16,640 bases of DNA from Flavobacterium sp. UBA6195 (GCF_002422095.1 NZ_DITB01000043.1:3271-19910); one strand, 5' to 3'; counted from the stretch's first letter, positions 8,437 through 15,677 are shown. Notes: a model not told the origin generated them from the sequence alone. Numbers and translations: made by a program.

Positions 8437-9798
8437 ATGAAATACGCAAAAAATATATTAGAAACTATTGGGAATACACCTTTAGTAAAATTAAATAAAG
8501 TAACTGCTGAAGTGGATGCTTTAGTTTTGGCTAAAGTAGAAACATTCAATCCAGGAAATTCCGTTAAGGATAGAATGGCCGTAAAAATGATTGAAGATGC
8601 TGAAGCAGATGGAAGATTAAAACCAGGAGGAACTATTATTGAGGGAACTTCAGGTAATACTGGAATGGGATTAGCTTTAGCTGCAATTGTAAAGGGTTAC
8701 AAATGTATTTTTGTGATTTCAGATAAACAATCAAAAGAAAAATCGGATATTCTTCGTGCAGTTGGAGCAAAAGTAATCGTTTGTCCAACCGATGTAGAAC
8801 CAACCGATCCACGTTCATATTATTCAGTTTCAAAAAAATTAGGGGAAGAAATTCCAAATTCTTGGTACGTAAATCAATACGATAATCCAAGTAACGCTAT
8901 TGCACATTACGAACAAACGGGTCCTGAAATTTGGGAACAAACTGAAGGAAAAATTACTCATTTTGTTGTAGGTGTTGGAACAGGTGGAACAATTTCTGGA
9001 ACTGCTAAATATTTAAAAGAGAAAAATCCAAACATCAAAATTTGGGGAATTGATACCTATGGTTCTGTTTTCAAAAAATACCACGAAACAGGAATTTTTG
9101 ACGAGAACGAAATCTATTCTTACATTACCGAAGGAATTGGAGAAGATATTTTACCAAAGAATGTTGACTTTTCATTAATCGATGGATTTACAAAAGTTAC
9201 CGATAAAGATGCAGCTGTTTATACAAGAAAAATTGCTTTAGAAGAAGGAATTTTTGTTGGAAACTCTGCTGGAGCCGCTGTAAAAGGTTTATTGCAGTTA
9301 AAAGAAAATTTTGGTCCAGAAGATGTAGTTGTGGTCTTATTTCACGATTCTGGAAGCCGTTATGTTGGAAAGATGTTTAACGATGATTGGATGCGCGAAA
9401 GAGGTTTCTTAGAAGAAGAAATTACCAAAGCAGAAGATTTGATCAAAGAACATATCGAGAAACCATTAGTGATTGTTCGTACAGAAGAATTAGTTTCGCA
9501 CGCAATTGAAAGAATGAGAAAATATAAAATCTCTCAAATTCCTGTAGTTGATGTTAATGGTTTTGTAGGTTCTGTTGATGAATCAGATTTATTCCAAAGT
9601 TTTATTTCGGATAAAAATACTGCTGAACTACCAATTCGAGAAGTAATGGGGAAACCGTTTCCAATTGTAAAAATTGGAACGCCAGTTGAAGAAGTTTCTA
9701 AACTAATCAATAAAGATAACCAAGCGGTTTTAATTGATTTAGGAAATGGTAAACATCACATTATTACCAAATATGATATTATCGGTTCAATAAAATAA
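8437..9798 (+). CDS. PLP-dependent cystathionine beta-synthase / cysteine synthase-like enzyme with CBS-domain pair
   Basis: This is a 453-residue cytosolic enzyme of sulfur amino-acid metabolism. It would catalyse beta-replacement on serine or an activated serine, making cystathionine or cysteine. The fold-type II catalytic domain covers about residues 1-320. It has the PLP lysine K44 in NSVKDRMA, the substrate loop TSGNTG (71-76), the phosphate-binding loop GTGGTISG (181-188) and HDSGSRY (303-309), whose Ser305 would contact the PLP ring nitrogen. A pair of CBS domains follows (about 343-453), a usual site for nucleotide or S-adenosylmethionine control. There is no heme-binding N-terminal extension as in animal CBS. 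ATG 8437 is chosen over TTG 8413, because the latter lies in the promoter and the family begins at MKYAKNILETIGNTPL. Cystathionine versus cysteine synthesis cannot be settled from sequence; no partner gene is adjacent. Confidence 0.9.
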   Translation: MKYAKNILETIGNTPLVKLNKVTAEVDALVLAKVETFNPGNSVKDRMAVKMIEDAEADGRLKPGGTIIEGTSGNTGMGLALAAIVKGYKCIFVISDKQSKEKSDILRAVGAKVIVCPTDVEPTDPRSYYSVSKKLGEEIPNSWYVNQYDNPSNAIAHYEQTGPEIWEQTEGKITHFVVGVGTGGTISGTAKYLKEKNPNIKIWGIDTYGSVFKKYHETGIFDENEIYSYITEGIGEDILPKNVDFSLIDGFTKVTDKDAAVYTRKIALEEGIFVGNSAGAAVKGLLQLKENFGPEDVVVVLFHDSGSRYVGKMFNDDWMRERGFLEEEITKAEDLIKEHIEKPLVIVRTEELVSHAIERMRKYKISQIPVVDVNGFVGSVDESDLFQSFISDKNTAELPIREVMGKPFPIVKIGTPVEEVSKLINKDNQAVLIDLGNGKHHIITKYDIIGSIK

Positions 9799-9821
9799 GA
9801 ATTGGATATTTGTTTTTGATT

Positions 9822-9853
9822 AACCTGTAAATTTATTTTTGCAGGTTTTTTTA
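9822..9853 (+). terminator. Terminator after the CBS-like gene
   Basis: AACCTG pairs with CAGGTT across a 14-base A/T-rich loop, followed by a T-tract. The hairpin overlaps the -33 region of the next gene's promoter. Confidence 0.7.
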
Positions 9854-9867
9854 TTTTAATACCTTTG
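9837..9867 (+). promoter_or_regulatory. Promoter of the DUF2851 gene
   Basis: TTTTTG ending at 9841 serves as the -33 element, followed by an 18-base spacer and TACCTTTG (9860-9867) as the -7 element. This is a good match to the Bacteroidota housekeeping promoter. Transcription would start about 20 bases before ATG 9894. Confidence 0.65.
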
Positions 9868-9893
9868 TTTTTCAATTATATACGCCATACAGA

Positions 9894-11162
9894 ATGAAAG
9901 AAGATTTTTTGCACCACGTTTGGCAATTCAAGAAATTTGATATTGCCAACTTAAAAACTACAAAAGGAGAATCGATTCAGATTCTCAATTCGGGTCAATA
10001 TTTACAACTTGCCGGACCTGATTTTTTCAATGCGCAACTTATTATTGGAAATCAAAAATGGGCTGGAAATGTTGAAATTCATCTCAAGTCATCAGATTGG
10101 TATGTTCATAATCATGAGAAAGATTCAAATTATGATTCGGTGATTTTGCATGTGGTTTGGGAATATGATGTGCCTATTTTTAGGAAAGATAATTCGGAAA
10201 TCCCAACAGTAGAACTTAAAGAATACGTCGCACTTTCAGATTTGCATAAATATCAGTCATTAGTAAGTCAGAAATCCTGGATTTATTGTGAAAATGAACT
10301 ACAAAATGTTGATAATTTTATCTTTAAGAATTGGCAAGAACGCTTATTTTTTGAACGCTTAGAAAGAAAATCGCAACTGATTTTTGAATTGGTTGAAACT
10401 TCTAATCAAGATTGGGAAGCGGTTTTGTTTTATCTTTTGGCTAAAAACTTCGGATTGAATACCAATGGAGAATTGTTTTTTAAAGTTGCCAAATCTATTC
10501 CGTTTCACGTGATTCGAAAAGAATCTTTTTCTTTAGAATCACTGGAAGCTTTATTGTTAGGTCAAGCAAATTTACTTTCTCATGATTTTCAAGATAGTTA
10601 TGCAAAAGAACTGCAAAAATCCTATGCTTACTTAGTTCAGAAATATCAATTACAAGAAAAAGTAATTGGTTCTGTAGAATTTTTCAAGCATCGCCCTGAT
10701 AATTTTCCTACTATTCGCTTGGCGCAATTGGCTAATTTGTATTTTCATCGAAAGAATCTTTTTTCATTGGTTATGAATAGTACTTCCATAAGTGAATTAT
10801 ATCAAATTTTTAATCTAGGTGTCAGTAAATATTGGGAAACGCATTATAATTTTGATAAAGAAAGTTCGAAAAAGATGAAAAAGCTTTCTAAATCATTCAT
10901 AGATTTATTGGTTATAAATACAATCATTCCGCTTCGATTTGCTTATGCCAGAAGTCAGAACAAAGAGATTACTCAAGAATTGATTGATTTGGCAACTTTA
11001 ATTCCAGCCGAACAAAATGTAATTATCGAAAAGTTTAAGATATTCGGATTGCAGGTGAATAATGTTTATGAATCTCAAGCCTTATTAGAATTAAAAAAGA
11101 ATTATTGCGATCATAAAAAGTGTTTAGATTGTACTATTGGACATTTTATTCTTAAAAAATAA
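9894..11162 (+). CDS. DUF2851 family protein
   Basis: This 422-residue protein of unknown function belongs to the DUF2851 family common in Bacteroidota. Recognisable family segments are the N-terminal LHHVWQFKKFD, then LNSGQYLQLAGPDFFNAQLI, WAGNVEIHLKSSDWY with HNHEKDSNYDSVILHVVWEYD (about 56-110), and HRPDNFPTIRLAQLANL in the C-terminal half. There is no signal peptide or membrane segment, so it is probably cytosolic. The last residues form C405-x4-C410-x2-C413-x3-H417, a possible metal site. Conserved His, Asp and Trp residues in the N-terminal half hint at an enzyme or nucleic-acid-related role, but nothing visible proves it. It has its own promoter and is followed closely (28 bases) by the PspC gene. 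Confidence 0.9.
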   Translation: MKEDFLHHVWQFKKFDIANLKTTKGESIQILNSGQYLQLAGPDFFNAQLIIGNQKWAGNVEIHLKSSDWYVHNHEKDSNYDSVILHVVWEYDVPIFRKDNSEIPTVELKEYVALSDLHKYQSLVSQKSWIYCENELQNVDNFIFKNWQERLFFERLERKSQLIFELVETSNQDWEAVLFYLLAKNFGLNTNGELFFKVAKSIPFHVIRKESFSLESLEALLLGQANLLSHDFQDSYAKELQKSYAYLVQKYQLQEKVIGSVEFFKHRPDNFPTIRLAQLANLYFHRKNLFSLVMNSTSISELYQIFNLGVSKYWETHYNFDKESSKKMKKLSKSFIDLLVINTIIPLRFAYARSQNKEITQELIDLATLIPAEQNVIIEKFKIFGLQVNNVYESQALLELKKNYCDHKKCLDCTIGHFILKK

Positions 11163-11165
11163 TCG

Positions 11166-11173
11166 TATTTTTG
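11166..11173 (+). promoter_or_regulatory. Possible promoter -7 element before the PspC gene (TATTTTTG)
   Basis: TATTTTTG fits TAnnTTTG and lies just after the DUF2851 stop and 17 bases before ATG 11191. No TTG is found at -33 spacing and the motif is easy to meet by chance in AT-rich DNA, so co-transcription with DUF2851 is equally possible. Confidence 0.35.
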
Positions 11174-11190
11174 AAAAAAAATATCTAATA

Positions 11191-11412
11191 ATGGTTCAGA
11201 ACCTATTGCATTTTTTTGAAAAACACGGTTTTTTTGTAGCATCCAGATTGGCTGATAGATTAGGGATGAGAGCTACTAACGTGCGTTTGTTTTTTATCTA
11301 TATTTCTTTTATAACAGTAGGTTTGGGATTTGGATTGTATCTTACTTTAGCTTTTCTTTTAAAGTTAAAAGATATGATAAAAACTAAAAGAAGTTCAGTT
11401 TTTGACTTGTAA
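11191..11412 (+). CDS. Small PspC-domain membrane protein
   Basis: This 73-residue protein resembles the short stand-alone PspC-domain proteins of Flavobacterium. A soluble N-terminal half contains FFEKHGFFVASRLADRLGMRATNVR. It is followed by one membrane helix (about 32-55, FFIYISFITVGLGFGLYLTLAF) and a basic tail (LKLKDMIKTKRSSVFDL). PspC domains are named for a phage-shock/membrane-stress protein, but this stand-alone form has no proven function and no psp genes are nearby. I start it at ATG 11191; extending to TTG 11137 would overlap the DUF2851 gene and add residues not expected in the family. Confidence 0.85.
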   Translation: MVQNLLHFFEKHGFFVASRLADRLGMRATNVRLFFIYISFITVGLGFGLYLTLAFLLKLKDMIKTKRSSVFDL

Positions 11413-11436
11413 AATTTCATTAAACGCAACTTTTAT

Positions 11437-11465
11437 TTGTTTTTTAGATTGTTTTCTTATCTTTG
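11437..11465 (+). promoter_or_regulatory. Promoter of the amino-acid transporter operon
   Basis: TTG at 11437-11439 (in ATTTGT), an 18-base spacer and TATCTTTG (11458-11465) form a well-spaced Bacteroidota -33/-7 promoter. The transcript would start about 18-20 bases before ATG 11491. Confidence 0.7.
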
Positions 11466-11490
11466 AAAAATTAACAACCAATATAATTAT

Positions 11491-13311
11491 ATGACTGCAA
11501 AAGTAGAATCGTGGGGTTCACGTGTTGGACTTATTTTAGCCATGGCTGGAAATGCTGTTGGATTAGGGAATTTTTTAAGATTTCCAGTTCAAGCAGTTCA
11601 AAATGGAGGAGGAGCTTTTATTATTCCTTATTTAGTTTGTTTTTTATTAATGGGTATTCCATTGTTGTTGATTGAATGGTCAACAGGTCGTTTTGGTGGG
11701 AAATTTGGTAATCATAGTACACCTTATATTTTAGATACAATGGCTAAAGGTCGTATTTGGAAATATATTGGAGTTTTTGGGATATTTACTAATATTGCCG
11801 TTGCCGCATATTATTGTTATATTGAGTCTTGGACAATGTCTTATGTTTATCATTCAATTGTTGGAACGTTTAATGGAATGAGTCAAGCAGATGTGGCAGG
11901 ATTCTTTAATTCTTATGTAGATATTTCTCAATCTACGACAGGGATTCCCTATGAAGCAGTTGTTTTTTATATCTTATGTTTATTATTAAATACTTGGATT
12001 TTATCTAAAGGTTTAGGAGGTATTGAAAAAGTTGCTAAGATTGGAATGCCACTGTTGATTTTATTTGGTGTGATTTTAGCAGTCAGAGGTGTTACTTTAG
12101 GTACTAGTGGAGCATCGGATGTTTTTCCAAATGCAAATGCATGGGATGGATTAAATTTTTTGTGGACGCCACAATTTGATTCGTTGGCAAATCCAAAAGT
12201 TTGGTTAGCAGCTGCTGGACAAATTTTCTTTACACTTTCCGTGGGTATGGGAACAATTCATTGTTATGCTGCTTATTTAAAAGAAAGAGACGATGTAGCT
12301 TTAAATGCTGTTTCTGCCGGATTCATGAATGAATTCGTTGAAGTGGTTTTAGGTTCTTTAATTGTAATTCCAATTGCTGCAGGATATTTAGGATTAGATT
12401 GGGTTATTCAAAATGCTGGTTTTGGTATGGCTTTTCAAACAATGCCTTATTTGTTCGAACAATGGGGCGGTGTGCTAGCAATCTTAGCAGGAGTGTTTTG
12501 GTTTGGACTTCTATTCTTTGCGGGGATTACTTCTTCATTAGCAATGGGAACTCCATGGATGGGCTTTATGTCTGATGAATTTGGATGGTCTAAAAATAAA
12601 GGGGCTTGGTCATTTGGAGCATTAGCTTTAATTATGGGATTGCCAACTGTAATTTTCTATAATCAAGGTGTTTTTGATCAATATGATTATTGGGCAGGAA
12701 CTGTGAGTTTAGTTGTATTCGCTTTCCTAGAAACAGTATTGTTTTCTTATATTTTCGGAATTAACAGAGGATGGGAAGAAATTAATAAAGGAGCTGATAT
12801 CAAATTGCCTAAGTTCTTTAAATATGTTATTTTAATAATCACGCCATTATTGTTAGGTGCAGTATTGGTAACTAGTATACCTGATTGGGCTAATCAAATT
12901 CAAAATAACGACACAAGAAATAAAGAATGGTTTGCCGATAATTATTTTGCTGAAAATTTTGAGGGTTCTGGAAAGATGTCAGGTAAAGTTGTTGAAGTAA
13001 AATCTGATTATGTTAAATTTGAATTTGAAAACGAAAGAAAGAAATTCGACAAAGTTTCAAATCAAGTTCTTGTTGAAAAATTTAATGATACAAAAGAATA
13101 TAAATTTGATGCAAATTTAAATCAAGAAGTTATTGTAAAAGTAGGAGATGTAATTAAGCCTGGTGATGCTATTGCTAAAGGTGATTTTACGAATAATACT
13201 TTATATAAATTTATAGGTAGAATGTTATTGTTAACGCTTTTTGTATTTATTTCTGTAATTGTTTACGTTGCTTATAAGAAACGTGTTAAAGAAGGGAGGG
13301 CCACATTATGA
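11491..13311 (+). CDS. LeuT-type sodium:amino-acid symporter (NSS/SNF family) with extra periplasmic domain
   Basis: This is a 606-residue inner-membrane transporter that would import hydrophobic amino acids with sodium. From memory of LeuT, the N-terminal 70 residues are nearly the same and even share numbering: N21, A22, G26, N27 and R30 in helix 1, then V104 and Y108 in helix 3. In helix 6, F247, T248 and S250 are kept, but M253 replaces the LeuT Phe259 that touches the substrate side chain. N280 (sodium site 1), T347/S348 (sodium site 2), E284 (the LeuT Glu290 position, implying chloride independence) and D399 (partner of R30 in the outer gate) are present. The last two helices (about 443-463 and 574-596) are separated by about 105 residues instead of the short LeuT loop. 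The gene overlaps the small-subunit gene by 4 bases. Confidence 0.95.
   Translation: MTAKVESWGSRVGLILAMAGNAVGLGNFLRFPVQAVQNGGGAFIIPYLVCFLLMGIPLLLIEWSTGRFGGKFGNHSTPYILDTMAKGRIWKYIGVFGIFTNIAVAAYYCYIESWTMSYVYHSIVGTFNGMSQADVAGFFNSYVDISQSTTGIPYEAVVFYILCLLLNTWILSKGLGGIEKVAKIGMPLLILFGVILAVRGVTLGTSGASDVFPNANAWDGLNFLWTPQFDSLANPKVWLAAAGQIFFTLSVGMGTIHCYAAYLKERDDVALNAVSAGFMNEFVEVVLGSLIVIPIAAGYLGLDWVIQNAGFGMAFQTMPYLFEQWGGVLAILAGVFWFGLLFFAGITSSLAMGTPWMGFMSDEFGWSKNKGAWSFGALALIMGLPTVIFYNQGVFDQYDYWAGTVSLVVFAFLETVLFSYIFGINRGWEEINKGADIKLPKFFKYVILIITPLLLGAVLVTSIPDWANQIQNNDTRNKEWFADNYFAENFEGSGKMSGKVVEVKSDYVKFEFENERKKFDKVSNQVLVEKFNDTKEYKFDANLNQEVIVKVGDVIKPGDAIAKGDFTNNTLYKFIGRMLLLTLFVFISVIVYVAYKKRVKEGRATL
13291..13300 (+). 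promoter_or_regulatory. Strong Shine-Dalgarno sequence of the transporter small subunit
   Basis: GAAGGGAGGG contains GGAGG (13295-13299), complementary to the 16S anti-Shine-Dalgarno core, 8 bases before ATG 13308. It lies inside the end of the transporter gene. Apart from rpsU, no other start in the window has such a site. Confidence 0.7.
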
Positions 13312-13463
13312 ATTCAGCAGCATTAGTTACTATGGTTTTAGCGCAAGGAATAGTTATTGCTTTAACGCTTTACTTTTTTTATAAAGTTTTGACAACTCCT
13401 CCAACTCAAGAACCTGATTCTTTTTCAGAAAATGATGAAGAAACAATAAGAAAAAACGATTAA
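13308..13463 (+). CDS. MetS-like small subunit of the NSS amino-acid transporter
   Basis: This 51-residue membrane protein starts at an ATG that overlaps the transporter stop (ATGA), a classic sign of translational coupling. It has one membrane helix (about 4-28: AALVTMVLAQGIVIALTLYFF) after a very short N-terminus, then a soluble acidic/polar tail beginning LTTPPTQEPDSFSENDEE. This layout matches the small subunits (MetS / methionine-alanine importer small subunit, PF16951-like) that pair with some NSS transporters; in Corynebacterium glutamicum the MetP transporter needs MetS for activity. The family call rests on the layout and position rather than on strong identity. The strong Shine-Dalgarno and coupling support a real gene. 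It is short enough to be missed by gene finders. Confidence 0.8.
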   Translation: MNSAALVTMVLAQGIVIALTLYFFYKVLTTPPTQEPDSFSENDEETIRKND

Positions 13464-13473
13464 TTTTTTCAAA

Positions 13474-14352
13474 ATGAATAAACTAAAATCCTACTTCCTG
13501 TTTTCAAGAGAACACAGAAGTGGGATTTTTTTGTTGTTTGCCATTATTATTTTAGTGCAATTAGGTTATTTTTTTCTTAAAGATAATTTCGTGTCTGCAA
13601 ATAGTAATTCAGAAGACAAAGCTTGGTTGTCAGTGCAAAATGAAATTGACAGTTTAAAAAATAGTCAAGCAACCAAAAAAGATACGATTTATCCATTTAA
13701 TCCCAATTATATTTCCGATTATAAAGGCTATAAATTAGGAATGTCAATTCAGGAAATTGATCGTTTGCATGCTTATCGAAAAAAAGGAAAATTTGTAAAT
13801 TCTGCAGAAGATTTTCAGCACGTGACTCAAGTTTCAGATGTATTTCTTTCTAAGATTAGTCCGTACTTCAAATTTCCAGATTGGGTTAAAAACAAAACAA
13901 ATGTTACTTCAGAAAAGTTTCATAAGTTTTTACCAAAGGAAAAAGAAAAAATAGTTCAAAAAGATATCAATAGTGCAACAAGAGAAGATTTAATTGAGGT
14001 TTACGGTATCGGAGAAAAATTAGCAGATAAGATTTTACAAGAGAAAGAGAAGTTAGGATGCTTCGTTAGTATGGAGCAGTTTCAATTTATATGGGGAATT
14101 AGTCCAGAGGCTTTAGCAGATTTAGAAAAACGATTTGCAGTTAAAACACAAACCGGATTAAAGAAAATTGCTATAAACGATTTGTCTCAAAAAGAATTGG
14201 CAAAATTTCCCTATTTTAATTATTCAATAGCTAAAGAGATAGTTATTTATCGAACTATGAATAATGGGGTTAAAAGTACTGACGATTTAACAAAAATTAA
14301 GGGAATGCCTAATGAAAAAATAAATATAATCGCCTTATATTTGAATTTTTAA
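13474..14352 (+). CDS. Membrane-anchored triple helix-hairpin-helix (ComEA-like) protein
   Basis: This 292-residue protein has one N-terminal membrane helix (about 16-36), no lipobox, and a linker to about residue 75. Three ComEA-type helix-hairpin-helix units follow. Unit 1 is about 80-135 (LGMSIQEIDRLHAYRKKGKFVNSAEDF). Unit 2 is about 163-222, with the classic INSATREDLIEVYGIGEKLADKI. Unit 3 is about 232-292 (INDLSQKELAKFPYFNYSIAKEIV, then LTKIKGMPNEKI). Only unit 2 keeps the GIG hairpin that usually contacts DNA backbone; unit 3 has FPYFN and unit 1 is degenerate. With the N-terminus in the cytosol the HhH part would be periplasmic, where ComEA-like proteins bind incoming DNA; that role is inference. 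It begins 10 bases after the small-subunit stop, so it is in the transporter operon. Confidence 0.85.
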   Translation: MNKLKSYFLFSREHRSGIFLLFAIIILVQLGYFFLKDNFVSANSNSEDKAWLSVQNEIDSLKNSQATKKDTIYPFNPNYISDYKGYKLGMSIQEIDRLHAYRKKGKFVNSAEDFQHVTQVSDVFLSKISPYFKFPDWVKNKTNVTSEKFHKFLPKEKEKIVQKDINSATREDLIEVYGIGEKLADKILQEKEKLGCFVSMEQFQFIWGISPEALADLEKRFAVKTQTGLKKIAINDLSQKELAKFPYFNYSIAKEIVIYRTMNNGVKSTDDLTKIKGMPNEKINIIALYLNF

Positions 14353-14387
14353 AACAATACCAATAAAACAACCTATATTATAGATTT

Positions 14388-15557
14388 ATGAATTCAATGT
14401 ATTTTACAGAAGAACACGAATTATTCAGACAAAGTTTTAGAGATTTTTTACACAAAGAAGTGGTGCCTCACATTGAAAAATGGGAAAAAACAGGAACAAT
14501 TGAGCGTTTTATTTGGGAGAAATTCGGTGAAATGGGCTTTTTTGGATTGAATTATCCAGAAGCTTATGGTGGAATGGCTTTGGATTTATTTTATACGGTT
14601 ATTTTCTTGGAAGAACTTCAAAAAGTAAAATCTTCTGGTTTTGCGGCTGCTATGTGGGCGCATGCTTATTTAGCTATGACACATTTAAATGCAGAAGGGG
14701 ATGAAAGAATTAAAAAGGATTATTTAGCGCCAAGTATTGCTGGAAAAAAAATTGGAGCATTATGCATCACAGAGCCATTTGGGGGAAGTGATGTTGCTGG
14801 TATGAGAACAACTGCTGTGAGAAACGGTGATAAATTTATAATAAATGGTTCTAAAACGTTTATAACAAATGGTGTTTATGCGGATTACTATGTGTTAGCA
14901 GCTAAAACTAATCCAGAATTAGGGAATAAAGGAATTAGTATCTTTTTGGTGGATGCAAAAACACCAGGTATCTCAGCAACTAAGTTAGATAAATTAGGAT
15001 GGAGAGCATCAGATACAGCAGAGCTTGCATTTGACAATGTGGAAATTCCATTAGAAAATTTAATGGGTGAAGAAGGAAAAGGTTTCCCGTATATCATGCA
15101 ACATTTTGCTTTAGAACGTTTAATTATGGCAATCAATGCTCATGCAAGAGCAGAATATGCAATTGAATATACTATTGAATATATGTCACAACGCGAAGCT
15201 TTCGGAAGTACAATTAATAAATTCCAAGCTTTAAGACATACAATGGTAGAACATGCAACAGAAGTGGAACATTGTAAAATATTTAATTATGCTGCTGTAG
15301 CAAGATTAAATAAAGGAGAATATGTGGTTAAAGAAGCAACCATGGCAAAATTGAAATCGACCAAAGTTGCAGATTTAGCAATTTATGATTGTTTGCAAAT
15401 GTTAGGTGGTTATGGTTATATGGAAGAGTATCCATTAGCCCGTTTGTTGAGAGATAGTCGTTTAGGTCCAATTGGTGGAGGAACTTCTGAAATTTTAAAA
15501 GAAATTTTATCAAAAATGATAATTGATAATCAAAATTACAAACCAGCGGTTAAATAA
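14388..15557 (+). CDS. Acyl-CoA dehydrogenase (LCAD/IVD-like active site)
   Basis: This 389-residue FAD flavoenzyme introduces a 2,3-double bond into acyl-CoA, in fatty-acid or branched-chain amino-acid breakdown, passing electrons to electron-transfer flavoprotein. The N-terminal helical domain (1-about 120) is followed by the beta domain with the signature ALCITEPFGGSDVAGM (124-139) and FIINGSKTFITNG (150-162). The C-terminal helical domain contains QREAFGSTINKFQALRH and the family end GGYGYMEEYPLARLLRDSR. The usual catalytic Glu of the MCAD 'YEGT' motif is a Gly here (G364 in IGGGTSEI), while E256 in helix G sits where long-chain and isovaleryl-CoA dehydrogenases keep theirs. ATG 14397 is an alternative start three codons in. 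It lies 35 bases after the HhH gene with no clear promoter, so it may be read through from upstream. Chain-length preference is unknown. Confidence 0.94.
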   Translation: MNSMYFTEEHELFRQSFRDFLHKEVVPHIEKWEKTGTIERFIWEKFGEMGFFGLNYPEAYGGMALDLFYTVIFLEELQKVKSSGFAAAMWAHAYLAMTHLNAEGDERIKKDYLAPSIAGKKIGALCITEPFGGSDVAGMRTTAVRNGDKFIINGSKTFITNGVYADYYVLAAKTNPELGNKGISIFLVDAKTPGISATKLDKLGWRASDTAELAFDNVEIPLENLMGEEGKGFPYIMQHFALERLIMAINAHARAEYAIEYTIEYMSQREAFGSTINKFQALRHTMVEHATEVEHCKIFNYAAVARLNKGEYVVKEATMAKLKSTKVADLAIYDCLQMLGGYGYMEEYPLARLLRDSRLGPIGGGTSEILKEILSKMIIDNQNYKPAVK

Positions 15558-15574
15558 ATTTAGTAAATAATGTT

Positions 15575-15610
15575 GAACTCCTGTCTAAATAGATAGGAGT
15601 TCTTGTTTTA
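15575..15610 (+). terminator. Rho-independent terminator after the acyl-CoA dehydrogenase gene
   Basis: GAACTCCT pairs with AGGAGTTC, and inside it GTCT pairs with AGAT around the tetraloop AAAT, giving a 12-base-pair stem. The following TTGTTTTA tract is only moderately T-rich. It separates this unit from rpsU. Confidence 0.8.
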
Positions 15611-15648
15611 TAAAATCTTTTTCTTTAAAAGTTTGACAAATAGATGTT

Positions 15649-15677
15649 TTGTAATTGAAAAATAATTGCTACATTTG
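15649..15677 (+). promoter_or_regulatory. Promoter of rpsU
   Basis: TTG at 15649-15651 (within TTTTG), an 18-base spacer and TACATTTG (15670-15677) make the best -33/-7 promoter in the window. The transcript would start near 15684, leaving a leader of about 22 bases that is mostly the Shine-Dalgarno region. Confidence 0.8.

Noticed and set aside
15633..15638. TTGACA resembling an E. coli -35 box upstream of rpsU
   Set aside because: No TATAAT partner at proper spacing, and the Bacteroidota -33/-7 pair just downstream is a better fit.
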